Source of the DNA: Bacteroides fragilis
GTDB taxonomy: Bacteria > Bacteroidota > Bacteroidia > Bacteroidales > Bacteroidaceae
Assembly (NCBI RefSeq): GCF_019583405.1
Contig: NZ_SZUU01000010.1
Coordinates: forward strand, 1-64,000
Reading direction: 5' to 3'
DNA: 64,000 nucleotides
Part shown: in pieces, positions 1 through 9,495 of the stretch
Position numbering within the stretch: the stretch's first letter is position 1
Layout: each line of letters starts with the position of its first letter
Position numbers and translations under genes: made by a program
The notes under the pieces: generated by a model
Database searches by the model: none
Told to the model about the DNA's origin: nothing
The model's input: only the letters and a program-made list of their open reading frames with translations

Positions 1-113
1 GAACGTCTTTTGAAACACTCTATGATGGGTAATATGTTTGTTATTAATCTATTATATACTTATTGTTTAGGCTTTCGGGGATTTTTTCTATTGATTTTAT
101 TTTTAATAGAAAA

Positions 114-139
114 GGGACAAAGCCCCCCGACTTTGCCCC
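114..139 (-). terminator. Terminator of the first SusC/SusD operon
   Basis: A 9-bp stem with one mismatch (GGGACAAAG at 114-122 against CTTTGCCCC at 131-139) lies just after the stop of the SusD-like gene. Read on the minus strand it is followed by a short T tract. Positions 1-113 are AT-rich and hold nothing I recognise. Confidence 0.6.
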
Positions 140-206
140 TTCCAATCTTTTTCCCCGTAACTAATACGAAGAAAACACCACTAATCAAAATTTATACCTT
201 TGTGTG

Positions 207-1823
207 TCAGAAATTTCTTCCGGTGTCCCACCATAGACGAGTACCGCAATTATCGGCTCCACCCAAAGCATTTACCAGTTGGGTATATTGTTCCGGGTTG
301 GTTGTTTTGATACCTACGAAGAAGTTTAGTCGGCGTGGCCCGATGCCGGTGTCTACTGTACCTTCACTCTGATTGACCAAAACAGGGAATAATTTTGGAT
401 AACCAGTGCGGCGTTGTTCTGCCCAGGCTTCTCCTCCTTCCGGATACATGGCCAGCCATTTTTGTGTAATGATACGACCCAGTTTATCTTCGTTGCTGGC
501 AGCATCGTCCCATTTAGGGGTCAGCGTATTGACGGCTTTCACATTGTTCTCCGCTTTGAAAGCATCTATGTAGTCAGCGGGTTTCTTCTCGCTTTCCAGG
601 TAAGTTTCTGCTCCTGCAGCACCCCATTGGGCAAATGATGCTTTTACACCTCTCTCATAACAATCTTTGACGGACTCATTACTCCATCCCCTCAAAGCTG
701 CTTCGGCACGCAGGAACCATATTTCGGCAGAAGTCATCAGTATGGCATCACTCTGCTGGGTGATAGTACTTTTTGAATGTCCGTTATAGTTTTTGTGATT
801 GAAGCCCGTACCTTGGCGGATACCTTTGTAAGTGCCCTTGTAATTGATAATGCTTGTTGCGTCGGAACCGGCTGCTTTATTAAAGTATTTTTCCAGACGG
901 GGATCTTCATAGCCTACTAACAAGGACTCCATATTGGCGTTCATAAACACCTCGCCCCATCCAATATTGATTTCTCCGAAAGGATTGGTATAGCCCGACG
1001 CTGTCGATACGGCTACCACCTCATCATTTCCTTCCAGCAATCCTTCTTTGTCTGTAAGGGATTTTTGCGCCTCTGCAAGAGCCAGTTTAGAGTCTGCCAT
1101 AGCGATGCGGACAGCCAGGCGCAAACGGAGAGAGTTCGCGAACCGGATCCACTCACTGAAAGTGCGTTTCCCCTGAGGCATCAGGATATCGAATTTAGCA
1201 AAACTCTCTATCTCCGGATTGGCTTTTTGATATTCACGTATCTTTGCGATACCTTCGTCCAGATCGTTGAAGAAAGCTTTGTAGGCTTCCGGTTGCGTAT
1301 CGGGAGTAGAACCTGTTTTCGATCCGAACTGAGTATAAACGATCGGACCATACAAGTCGGACAAACGGTGCATCAGTTCCACCTTCAATATCTTGGTGAT
1401 GCCATAGAATCCTATATTGTCTTTTTCGTTGATTGTCTCAGACTTCTGGACTTCCGGCATGATGTATCCGTAGGTGTTATCCCATGTGGAGCCGTTCCAT
1501 CCGTCCATCATATAATAGGTGCTGTTGTTCTTCCCTTCGTTGAAAGGGTTAAAGTCGTGTACGTATCCCGAGAATAAATCTGCTCCCAGATTTTGCATGG
1601 TCTGGAAAGGCCAGTTCTTACCGCTTCCCCAGTCGTAATTAAAGTAGATTCCTTGCTGGATAATGCCCAGTGGAATACCATAATAGTTGAAATCCTGTTT
1701 CTTGCTATCGTTATCGAATCCCGCTTCGTTGGTATTGAATGATTCGAAAGAATCGGTACAGGCTGAAAATCCGATCAGTCCTCCTAAGAGTATACTTGCT
1801 ATATATTTGATATTGTTTTTCAT
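207..1823 (-). CDS. SusD/RagB-like outer-membrane lipoprotein (SusD-like_2 type)
   Basis: 538 aa. SusD proteins are surface lipoproteins that bind glycans or other nutrients and form the lid over a SusC channel. A lipobox (GFSAC, Cys at about residue 22) follows a hydrophobic signal segment. The body has the alpha-helical, Trp/Tyr-rich pattern of the SusD/RagB nutrient-binding family, closest by eye to the branch with the N-terminal text FNTNEAGF. It starts 12 nt after the upstream SusC stop, so the two are co-transcribed. No enzyme gene lies beside the pair, so the substrate cannot be read from context. Family assignment is secure; ligand unknown. Confidence 0.9.
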   Translation of the reverse strand: MKNNIKYIASILLGGLIGFSACTDSFESFNTNEAGFDNDSKKQDFNYYGIPLGIIQQGIYFNYDWGSGKNWPFQTMQNLGADLFSGYVHDFNPFNEGKNNSTYYMMDGWNGSTWDNTYGYIMPEVQKSETINEKDNIGFYGITKILKVELMHRLSDLYGPIVYTQFGSKTGSTPDTQPEAYKAFFNDLDEGIAKIREYQKANPEIESFAKFDILMPQGKRTFSEWIRFANSLRLRLAVRIAMADSKLALAEAQKSLTDKEGLLEGNDEVVAVSTASGYTNPFGEINIGWGEVFMNANMESLLVGYEDPRLEKYFNKAAGSDATSIINYKGTYKGIRQGTGFNHKNYNGHSKSTITQQSDAILMTSAEIWFLRAEAALRGWSNESVKDCYERGVKASFAQWGAAGAETYLESEKKPADYIDAFKAENNVKAVNTLTPKWDDAASNEDKLGRIITQKWLAMYPEGGEAWAEQRRTGYPKLFPVLVNQSEGTVDTGIGPRRLNFFVGIKTTNPEQYTQLVNALGGADNCGTRLWWDTGRNF

Positions 1824-1835
1824 GATGAATCTCTT

Positions 1836-4800
1836 TTAGAATGTGAACTTAATATTGAAACCTAAGCTGCGGGTAGTCGGCATGCCGAATACGTCAATAC
1901 CCTGATTATCGTTACCTGTTGAAAGAACAGCATCCGGGTCGAACGGAGCTTTCTTGGAGATAAAGAACAGGTTGCGTGCTACGAATGACAACTGGACATC
2001 TTTGAAAGCACCGCCGGCTTTGGCCAACCAGCTTTGAGGAAGTGAGTAGCCTAATGAAAGTTCACGGAGGCGGATGTTGGTGGCATCGTACATATAGTAT
2101 TCCGTACATCCGTCACGTCCGCTGACTGCGGTATAGAACTTTTGCGGTTTCACTTGAGTCCCATCGACATTGACATAACCTGCATCACGGGCTTTTCCAC
2201 TGTTCAGGCTGACACCTCTTTGGTCAAGTTCGGCCTGAGTCTGTGAAAGTACATCGCCACCGAAACGTCCGTCAATCAGGAAGTAGAGTGAGAAACCTTT
2301 GTAAGTGAAAGTATTGCTCCATCCCAGCATAAAGTCCGGATTACAGTTCCCTACTTTTTCTGTATTGCCGCCACCGATAACGTTTGGAATCTTGTCACCG
2401 TCTGCGTCTGTAGTGAACACCACTTTGCCATTCTTGTCACGCTCGAATGCCTTGCCATAAATATCACCGAATGAACCACCTTCTACCAGGCGCATGGAGT
2501 AGGAGGAAGAGAAACTTTCGTCACCATAAACAAATGTTTTCAGGTCCGGATGAAGCTTGATAATCTTGTTTTTGTTGGTAGAGAAGTTAAATTGAGTCTT
2601 CCAACGGAAAGCGTCATTCATTACCGGAGTAGCTCCTAAAGTGATTTCTATACCTTCGTTCTGAATGTTACCGGCATTTACCATGTAGTATTTATACTCG
2701 GCACCTGCCGATGAAGGCAATGTAAATAACTGATTCTTGGTGTTGGTACGATAATAGGTGAAGTCAAAATCCAGTCGGTAGTTGAAGAATTTCCATTCGG
2801 TACCGATTTCATAGGAAGTACTCATCTCGGGTTTCAGATCATTGAAAGGAGCTTTAGAGTAAGTAACGATGGCACCACCTGCACCGATGATATCATTACT
2901 GCCCGGAATCGTGTTGCTGATGAACAACGGGAGATCGTTACCAACTTTGGACCATGAACCTCTGATCTTTCCGAAAGAAATCCATTCGGGGAGTTTCACT
3001 GTATTGTTCAGCACCCATGACAGACCTACCGAGGGGTAGAAGAAACTGCTATGTTTGGTATAGGCCAATGTAGACGACCAGTCGTTGCGTGCGGTGACAT
3101 CCAGATACAGGCTTTCTTTCCAACCTAACTGGGCAGTGCCGAACAGAGACTGTAATACTCTCTTTTGATTGATTTGTTCGTCGATATAAGCAGCCTGTGT
3201 CATTTTGATATTGGCTACGGTGAAGACGTTGGGGTAGTACAGTGAAGCTGTTTTGGAGTCCAGTCTCAAAGAATTGACATTCGTACTGTTAATGCTGCCG
3301 CCGATCGCGCCATTCAATGAGAAGTCATTCCATTTTTTGTTTATCATAGCCATGACATCACCGTAATACAATGTTTCAGTATGGTTCAAGTCAATATAAC
3401 GTCCGTTTTGTCCTGATAGGGCAGGAGCAGTAGAAGCGTACATACGTTGTTGATACTGATCGTGTGTGTAATCGGCAGTACCACGAGCCTGGATATTCAG
3501 CCAGTCAGTGATTTTCACGTTGGCGGTCAGTGAAGCGATGGCGCGTGTACGTTTATCGTTGCTGTTGATGCGGTTGGTGATCCAGTAAGGATTCTGTTCC
3601 ATATCCTGATAAGAAGTATACCAGTTCTGTACATTCATATTACGTGCCGGGTCAAACACTTCGAAGTTGTTTTTATATTCGGATAAGTCTTCACCTCTCG
3701 GGAAACCGTAGAGTCCCACCAGCGGATTCATATAATAGCCACCGGAAGTCGGACGATTTTTGATTGTTTGTGTCATCAGGTTGACATTGGCATCCAGCTT
3801 TAGGTAGTCGTTAAAGAAATTGGCTGTTTCGCGGAAATTCAGATTGTGCTTCTGCATTTTGTTTTTCTCGACTATACCTTTGGCAGTGGTATTAGCATAA
3901 GAGAAGTAAGTTTGCATCTTTTCACTGCCGTTCATAAAGGATACGGAATTGATAGCTGTTACACCATTCTGGAAGAAATTATCTGCATTGTCATAATCTT
4001 TTAGAGTTGCCTTTTTCCCCCAACCGTTTTTTGCTTCGGGATCCATGGCATAACTGTTTTGGAATTCGGGCAGGCAGATGGCATGGTCTACAGTCAAGTT
4101 AGAAGAGAATGTAATCTTCTGGATACCGGCTTTACCCTTCTTGGTAGTAATCAGGATGACACCATTGGCAGCTTGTGAGCCGTAGAGGGCTGCTGCGGAA
4201 GCTCCTTTCAGGATACTCATGCTTTCGATATCATCCGGGTTCAGGTTGGAGATACCGTCACCGCCATCACGGTTACCTGCATCGGCAGTACCACCGATGG
4301 CTGTGGAAGCCTGTTCGTTGCTGCTATTCAGCATCGGTACACCGTCAATCACATAAAGGGGTTGGTTGTTTCCGCTGATAGAGCGGCTGCCACGAATAGA
4401 CACTTTGGCTGAGCCGCCCAGTCCGGATGAACTTTTGGTGATTTGTACACCCGCTGTTTTACCGGCAAGGGCATTAATCATATTCGGATCTTTGGCACGG
4501 GTCAGTTCATCGCCACCTACTTGTTGTGTTGAGTAGGTCAAGGAGGCTTCTTTTTTCTTGATACCCATGGCGGTTACGACTACCTGTTCCAGTGCCATGG
4601 CTTCTTCCTGTAGCTTTATGCTGAGGCTTTGCCGTCCGTTTACCTGTATGTTTTGTGGCTGATAACCGACATAGGTAATTACAAGGATAGAGTTGCTGGG
4701 TACATTAAGGCTGAAGTTGCCTTCCATGTCGGTGATGCAACCGTTTGTGGTACCTTTCTCCAATACATTGGCACCGATGATGGGATCGCCATTCTGGTCA

Positions 4801-5225
4801 GTAACTACTCCTTTTACGGTTACTCTGTCCTGCTGGGCTGTTGAGGCGTTATCGTTGTTTTTGGTCAGAACAATGTTGTGCCCTTCCATTACATATTTAA
4901 TGTTGGTACCTTTAAATGCCTCGTCGAGAACTTCGGATACGGCTTTGTTGTCGGCCTGTACGTTTACTGTACGTCTGGTATCTACATTCTTTTTATTATA
5001 GACAAACAGATATTCCGTCTGAGATTCAATCTTCGATAGTAATTCGCTTACTTTCAGGCTTGAACGTGGTATGCTTATTTTAGCATTTTGAGAGTATCCA
5101 TTCTCACTGTAAGCTTGGAGTGCTACGAAAAAGAGAAGGAATAATGTGATCTTCATGGTTAACAATATTTGTTTTGAAACAAAATTTTTTGGGCATAAAT
5201 GCCTTGGCAAAGAAATTTTTCTCAT
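1836..5225 (-). CDS. SusC/RagA-family TonB-dependent outer-membrane transporter with STN domain
   Basis: 1129 aa. It imports oligomeric nutrients across the outer membrane using TonB energy. Order of parts: signal peptide; STN (secretin/TonB short N-terminal) domain about residues 50-122; carboxypeptidase-regulatory-like beta-sandwich about 135-220; plug with the SusC-typical LYVIDGVP at about 290-300; 22-strand barrel ending in an aromatic residue (GFNIKFTF). The STN domain is the part that contacts a FecR anti-sigma factor, and a FecR and an ECF sigma gene lie directly upstream, so a trans-envelope induction switch is expected. The first ATG is at 5225; an internal ATG at 5156 (MKITLFLLFF) directly precedes the hydrophobic core and is an alternative start. 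Confidence 0.93.
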   Translation of the reverse strand: MRKISLPRHLCPKNFVSKQILLTMKITLFLLFFVALQAYSENGYSQNAKISIPRSSLKVSELLSKIESQTEYLFVYNKKNVDTRRTVNVQADNKAVSEVLDEAFKGTNIKYVMEGHNIVLTKNNDNASTAQQDRVTVKGVVTDQNGDPIIGANVLEKGTTNGCITDMEGNFSLNVPSNSILVITYVGYQPQNIQVNGRQSLSIKLQEEAMALEQVVVTAMGIKKKEASLTYSTQQVGGDELTRAKDPNMINALAGKTAGVQITKSSSGLGGSAKVSIRGSRSISGNNQPLYVIDGVPMLNSSNEQASTAIGGTADAGNRDGGDGISNLNPDDIESMSILKGASAAALYGSQAANGVILITTKKGKAGIQKITFSSNLTVDHAICLPEFQNSYAMDPEAKNGWGKKATLKDYDNADNFFQNGVTAINSVSFMNGSEKMQTYFSYANTTAKGIVEKNKMQKHNLNFRETANFFNDYLKLDANVNLMTQTIKNRPTSGGYYMNPLVGLYGFPRGEDLSEYKNNFEVFDPARNMNVQNWYTSYQDMEQNPYWITNRINSNDKRTRAIASLTANVKITDWLNIQARGTADYTHDQYQQRMYASTAPALSGQNGRYIDLNHTETLYYGDVMAMINKKWNDFSLNGAIGGSINSTNVNSLRLDSKTASLYYPNVFTVANIKMTQAAYIDEQINQKRVLQSLFGTAQLGWKESLYLDVTARNDWSSTLAYTKHSSFFYPSVGLSWVLNNTVKLPEWISFGKIRGSWSKVGNDLPLFISNTIPGSNDIIGAGGAIVTYSKAPFNDLKPEMSTSYEIGTEWKFFNYRLDFDFTYYRTNTKNQLFTLPSSAGAEYKYYMVNAGNIQNEGIEITLGATPVMNDAFRWKTQFNFSTNKNKIIKLHPDLKTFVYGDESFSSSYSMRLVEGGSFGDIYGKAFERDKNGKVVFTTDADGDKIPNVIGGGNTEKVGNCNPDFMLGWSNTFTYKGFSLYFLIDGRFGGDVLSQTQAELDQRGVSLNSGKARDAGYVNVDGTQVKPQKFYTAVSGRDGCTEYYMYDATNIRLRELSLGYSLPQSWLAKAGGAFKDVQLSFVARNLFFISKKAPFDPDAVLSTGNDNQGIDVFGMPTTRSLGFNIKFTF

Positions 5226-5232
5226 ATCTTTG
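5204..5232 (+). promoter_or_regulatory. Promoter reading antisense to susC
   Basis: A perfect Bacteroides -7 box, TATCTTTG, lies at 5225-5232 on the plus strand, with TTGG at 5204-5207 as a -33 element; the spacing of about 17-18 bp is slightly short. It reads away from the SusC coding region and into the leader of susC, where no plus-strand gene exists. Confidence 0.55.
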
Positions 5233-5237
5233 TAACG

Positions 5238-5320
5238 TGTTAAGTTAATAAATTGATTAAGGTCGATTTTTGACTGTTTCGAATCGGAAAGTATGGGGGT
5301 ACTTTCCGATTCTCTTTTTT
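5238..5320 (+). ncRNA. Probable antisense small RNA over the susC leader (DonS type)
   Basis: A promoter (5204-5232) is followed about 50 nt later by a perfect 13-bp hairpin (5281-5293 with 5300-5312, loop TGGGGG) and the T run TCTCTTTTTT. This is a complete transcription unit of about 80 nt on the strand opposite to susC, covering its leader up to about 13 nt from the first start codon. It is established that Bacteroides fragilis polysaccharide loci with ECF sigma/anti-sigma control often encode such cis-antisense RNAs (DonS family) that repress susC. The 5' end is estimated from the -7 box. Confidence 0.6.
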
Positions 5321-5415
5321 GAGAATAATGGACTTTCTTTTCTACTTTTTCATGCGTATCTGGTTTTTAATGGTTTGTACTAATTTAAGGTTTATATTGA
5401 GCTCTTTCCTTATTT

Positions 5416-6348
5416 CTATTCAATGATGATACTGTCTTTTTCTTCATTGATGCGATATGTGAACTTATGATCCTTCTGAATGACTTTCAGAATATGCTCT
5501 ATGCCATCCTGCTCTTTAAACTTACCTGTACAGCGGTAGTTCAGTATTTTCAGATTTCTTACGCTTATGTTCACATTGTAATATTTTTCCAGTTTGTTGA
5601 GCAGGCTGTTAAGCGGTGCGTCATCAAAACAGTATAATCCTTCTTTCCATCTCAGATAATCGTACGAAGGTAAAGTAGTCTTCTTGTACTTTCCGTTGTA
5701 TGATCCGAAGAACTCGTCTTTGGTCAGTCGGGTGATCACTTGATCACTTCCTACCGGATAGATGTCGACAATACCTTCAATCAAGGTCGTTTCAAATTCG
5801 TTACTGCCTTTGTAGGCACAAACGTTGAAATGGGTTCCTACCACTTTTACCCGGTTTATTTCCGTGTTGACAAAAAATGGTATCTTTTTGTTTTTGGCTA
5901 CTTCAAAATAAGCTTCTCCGTCCAGCTCTACGTTTCTTTCTTGGCGTCCGAAGTTGGATGCATAAGTCAAAGTAGACTTTGAGTTCAACCATACTTTTGT
6001 TCCATCTGCCAGTGTGATCTGTGCACGTTGTCCTGCAGGAACAGTTATGGTTTGCCGGTGGGCTGATTTTTCATATTGGTAATTCTTAAACAAGAACCCA
6101 CAACTGACAGCTACGATGAGTACGGCAGCAATACGTGCACTCCACTTCAACATCGGGAGAATCCGGTTTTTTTTGTCTCTCCGGCTTATTTGTTTTTCAT
6201 CCGTGAACAGAGCTATGTCGTATAGCATCCGTTCTTTTTGAAATGCTTTCCGGTTTTCGGGAGATGCATCCACCCAGTTTAGAATTAGTTTTTCTTCTTC
6301 TTCGGAGGCAGTTCCTTTAAAATACTTGTATAGTAGTTCCTGTTCCAT
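5416..6348 (-). CDS. FecR-family anti-sigma factor
   Basis: 310 aa. It holds the neighbouring ECF sigma factor inactive until the cognate SusC receptor signals substrate binding. Cytoplasmic N-terminal sigma-binding region about residues 1-60; one transmembrane helix about 71-88; periplasmic FecR domain about 100-200 containing GQRAQITLADGTKVWLN; C-terminal DUF4974-like domain about 230-305 that meets the STN domain. It lies between the sigma gene (upstream) and susC (downstream), the standard order for this switch. Confidence 0.92.
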   Translation of the reverse strand: MEQELLYKYFKGTASEEEEKLILNWVDASPENRKAFQKERMLYDIALFTDEKQISRRDKKNRILPMLKWSARIAAVLIVAVSCGFLFKNYQYEKSAHRQTITVPAGQRAQITLADGTKVWLNSKSTLTYASNFGRQERNVELDGEAYFEVAKNKKIPFFVNTEINRVKVVGTHFNVCAYKGSNEFETTLIEGIVDIYPVGSDQVITRLTKDEFFGSYNGKYKKTTLPSYDYLRWKEGLYCFDDAPLNSLLNKLEKYYNVNISVRNLKILNYRCTGKFKEQDGIEHILKVIQKDHKFTYRINEEKDSIIIE

Positions 6349-6448
6349 AAAATGTTTTTAGTTTATATATTATCGGAGGCCTTATTTCCTCTTTCTGTAT
6401 ATATAACAGGATACTCCCGGACAACCCTAAAGGAAAATGAAGTTTTTT

Positions 6449-7009
6449 TTAGAAAAGTAGGGAAATAAGATAATCTTTGAGCTCAAGCCGCAATAATTTT
6501 AGCGCTTTAGTGATATGGAACTCTACACTTTTGATGGAAATGCCAAGTTGTTCGGCTATCTTTTTATTGGGAGCATTGTGATAACGGCTTAATATAAAGA
6601 TGTGACGGCTTTGTTCCGGTAGCTGTTCAAGTGTTTTATATACAATGCGTTGTATTTCGGTGTCGAAGATCGATTCGGGTTCACAAGCTTCCAAAGTAGC
6701 AATGCGGAGGTCGAGTTCCCGCTGTTTGTGTGTGTTGATGGCTTCTTCGGCCCGCATACGTACCTGTTCGTGCTCAAGGTAGTTAAGAGATTTATTCTTG
6801 ATGATAGTGAGCAATAATGCGTGGAGATTAGAATCCTTTTCCCATTTTTCACGGTTTTCCCACAGGCTAATCATTGCTTCCATCAGGATGTCTTCAGCTG
6901 CGGCTTTATTCCGGGTATATGAGTAAGCAAACGACAGAAACCTCTCCTGGTTTTCTTGGAAGAACCGACTGAATAGGTCCATGGTATGAAGACTGTTGTT
7001 GCTTGACAT
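6449..7009 (-). CDS. ECF-type RNA polymerase sigma-70 factor
   Basis: 186 aa. It directs transcription of the downstream susC/susD pair. Region 2 spans about residues 15-80 (YSYTRNKAAAEDILMEA) and region 4 about 125-180 with the helix-turn-helix NKKIAEQLGISIKSVEFHI. The length and the FecR/SusC neighbourhood fit the Bacteroidetes family-1 ECF group. The ATG at 7009 is the first in frame and gives a full region 2. Confidence 0.92.
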   Translation of the reverse strand: MSSNNSLHTMDLFSRFFQENQERFLSFAYSYTRNKAAAEDILMEAMISLWENREKWEKDSNLHALLLTIIKNKSLNYLEHEQVRMRAEEAINTHKQRELDLRIATLEACEPESIFDTEIQRIVYKTLEQLPEQSRHIFILSRYHNAPNKKIAEQLGISIKSVEFHITKALKLLRLELKDYLISLLF

Positions 7010-7109
7010 GAATAGATTTTAAAGGTTCGTTGGATTTTGTTATGACAAAGCAACATAAACTTTTTGGAATATCAAAATAAAAGAATGACTTTTATACTGA
7101 TTGCCGGTT

Positions 7110-7145
7110 AAAAAATAACCTGGCTATAAATAATAGCCAGGTTAT
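7110..7145 (-). terminator. Terminator of pnp
   Basis: A perfect 13-bp stem (7115-7127 with 7133-7145, 5-nt loop) followed on the minus strand by TTTTTT. It lies 28 nt past the pnp stop. Confidence 0.85.
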
Positions 7146-7172
7146 CAATCTGTCAGTAAGGACAGGAATTAT

Positions 7173-9299
7173 TTATTTTTTTTCCGGACGGGGTAACAAA
7201 ACTTTTCTTGAAAGTTTGAACTTACCTGTCTTCGGGTCAATGTCGATCAATTTCACTTCGATCTCGTCACCTTCTTTGATGCCGGCTTCTTCTACAGTTT
7301 CAAGGCGTTTCCAGTCAATTTCTGAGATATGGAGTAGACCGTCTTTTCCCGGAAGGAATTCAACGAATGCACCATAAGGCATGATTGAGCGTACCTTACC
7401 TTTGTATACTTCACCTATTTCGGGAACGGCAACAATGCCTTTGATCAGGCGGATTGCATCATCGATTGATTTCTTGTTGGTTCCGGAAATCTCGATGCGA
7501 CCCACATTGTCGATCTCTTCGATAGTGATTGTAGCACCTGTCTCTTCCTGCATGCCTTGAATGATTTTTCCACCCGGGCCGATTACAGCACCGATAAATT
7601 CTTTAGGAATAGTCATTGTTTCGATACGAGGAGCATGATCTTTCAGTTCGGTACGCGGTTCAGAAATAGTTTCTTCTATTTTGCCAAGTATGTGCATACG
7701 TCCTTCTTTTGCCTGATTCAAGGCACGTTCCAGGATTTCGTAAGACAGACCGTCTACTTTGATATCCATCTGGGTAGCTGTAATACCGTCTTTGGTACCT
7801 GTCACTTTGAAGTCCATATCACCCAAGTGGTCTTCATCACCGAGGATATCAGATAATACGGCATATTTTTCTTCGCCTGCATTCTTAATCAATCCCATAG
7901 CGATACCCGATACCGGTTTCTTAATCTTCACACCGGCATCCATCAGGGCCAGAGTTCCGGCGCATACAGTAGCCATGGATGAAGAACCGTTTGATTCAAG
8001 GATGTCTGAAACAACGCGTACTACATATGGGTAATCTTCCGGAATCATTCTCTTCAGTGCTCTATGTGCCAAGTTGCCGTGCCCAATTTCACGACGGCCT
8101 ACGCCACGTTGAGCTTTTGCTTCACCTGTTGAGAAGGGAGGAAAGTTATAGTGTAATAAAAAGCGTTCTTTTCCGTGGGCCAAAACGTCATCGATAATTT
8201 TTTCATCCAGCTTGGTACCCAAAGTGACTGAAGTCAATGACTGAGTCTCACCACGGGTAAAGATGGCTGATCCGTGAGGTCCGGGCAGGTAGCCGACTTC
8301 ACACCAGATAGGGCGAATTTCAGTAGTCTTACGTCCATCCAAACGTTTTCCTTCATCGAGGATACAACGACGCATGGCCTCTTTTTCTACGTCATGGTAA
8401 TAACGATCAATCAGTGCGCCTTTTTCTTCCAGCTCTTCTTCGGAGAACTGAGCTTTGAATTCGTCACGGATAGCGTCGAAAGCATCCTGACGTTCATGTT
8501 TGTTTCTGTTTCCGGAAGCTGCGATGGCATACGATTTATCGTAGCAGGCATCGTGAACGGCTTTGCGGAGTTCTTCGTCGTTTTCTTCGTGACAATATTC
8601 ACGTTTTACGGTTTTACCAACCATTTCAGTCAGTTCCATCTGCGCTTTGCAATGTACTTTGATAGCTTCGTGAGCTACTTTCATTGCTTCCAGCAATTCG
8701 GCTTCCGATACTTCACTCATTTCACCTTCTACCATCATGATGTTTTCATAAGTAGCGGCAACCATGATGTCCATATCAGCTTTTTCAAGCTGGTCGAAAG
8801 TCGGGTTGATAACGAACTTGCCATCAATACGTGCAACACGTACTTCTGAAATAGGTCCGTTGAAAGGAATATCTGAAACAGCAAGTGCTGCTGAAGCAGC
8901 AAGTCCAGCCAATGCGTCAGGCATATCAACACCGTCTGCTGAGAAAAGGATAATGTTTACGTAAACTTCTGCGTGGAAATTATCGGGGAATAAAGGACGG
9001 AGAGCACGGTCTACTAAGCGGCAGGTAAGGATCTCATAATCAGATGCTCTTCCTTCTCTTTTTGTAAAGCCACCGGGGAAGCGGCCGAATGCTGCAAATT
9101 TTTCTTTGTACTCTACCTGAAGCGGCATGAAATCTGTTCCGGGAACTGCATCTTTAGCGGCACAAACAGTAGCTAACAACATGGTGTTACCCATGCGAAG
9201 CATCACAGAGCCATCTGCCTGTTTTGCCAGCTTTCCCGTTTCGAGTGTGATGGTTCTGCCATCTCCCAACTCGATCGTCTTAACAATTGGGTTAATCAT
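7173..9299 (-). CDS. pnp: Polyribonucleotide nucleotidyltransferase (PNPase)
   Basis: 708 aa from the ATG at 9299. It is a trimeric 3'-to-5' phosphorolytic exoribonuclease of RNA decay. Two RNase PH-like domains make up most of the protein (GRFPGGFTKREGRASDYEIL in the first), followed by a KH domain containing IGPGGKIIQGMQEETGA and a C-terminal S1 domain containing GKVRSIMPYGAFVEFLPGKD. The frame stays open 189 nt further upstream, but that extension crosses the promoter and does not resemble PNPase; the start MINPIVKTIELGDGR matches family N-termini. Divergent from the lipoprotein gene at 9496. Confidence 0.97.
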   Translation of the reverse strand: MINPIVKTIELGDGRTITLETGKLAKQADGSVMLRMGNTMLLATVCAAKDAVPGTDFMPLQVEYKEKFAAFGRFPGGFTKREGRASDYEILTCRLVDRALRPLFPDNFHAEVYVNIILFSADGVDMPDALAGLAASAALAVSDIPFNGPISEVRVARIDGKFVINPTFDQLEKADMDIMVAATYENIMMVEGEMSEVSEAELLEAMKVAHEAIKVHCKAQMELTEMVGKTVKREYCHEENDEELRKAVHDACYDKSYAIAASGNRNKHERQDAFDAIRDEFKAQFSEEELEEKGALIDRYYHDVEKEAMRRCILDEGKRLDGRKTTEIRPIWCEVGYLPGPHGSAIFTRGETQSLTSVTLGTKLDEKIIDDVLAHGKERFLLHYNFPPFSTGEAKAQRGVGRREIGHGNLAHRALKRMIPEDYPYVVRVVSDILESNGSSSMATVCAGTLALMDAGVKIKKPVSGIAMGLIKNAGEEKYAVLSDILGDEDHLGDMDFKVTGTKDGITATQMDIKVDGLSYEILERALNQAKEGRMHILGKIEETISEPRTELKDHAPRIETMTIPKEFIGAVIGPGGKIIQGMQEETGATITIEEIDNVGRIEISGTNKKSIDDAIRLIKGIVAVPEIGEVYKGKVRSIMPYGAFVEFLPGKDGLLHISEIDWKRLETVEEAGIKEGDEIEVKLIDIDPKTGKFKLSRKVLLPRPEKK

Positions 9300-9339
9300 A
9301 AAAATTGTTTTATCTAATATCTTTCTTTCAAAATTCCCG

Positions 9340-9347
9340 CAAAGATA
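9340..9347 (-). promoter_or_regulatory. -7 box of the pnp promoter
   Basis: TATCTTTG on the minus strand, 41 nt upstream of the pnp ATG, matches the Bacteroides -7 consensus TAnnTTTG exactly. The -33 element is weak. Confidence 0.6.
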
Positions 9348-9440
9348 TACATTTATTGCACTAATATCGTGAAAATGAGATAAAAAGTTAGCAGGAATTT
9401 GATTTTTTTCAATTTTGGAACGAAGAACGCGGCAAAATGC

Positions 9441-9470
9441 TTTGACTAATCTTGAAAAGAAGTATATTTG
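9441..9470 (+). promoter_or_regulatory. Promoter of the thioredoxin-fold lipoprotein gene
   Basis: TTTG at 9441-9444, 18 bp, TATATTTG at 9463-9470: a good Bacteroides promoter ending 26 nt before the chosen ATG, which supports the 9496 start. Confidence 0.7.
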
Positions 9471-9495
9471 CAGCTTGAAAAATAACACGCATATT

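Noticed and set aside
1065..1577. 170-residue plus-strand frame inside the SusD-like gene
   Set aside because: It lies wholly opposite a well-supported gene, with no family likeness and no promoter.
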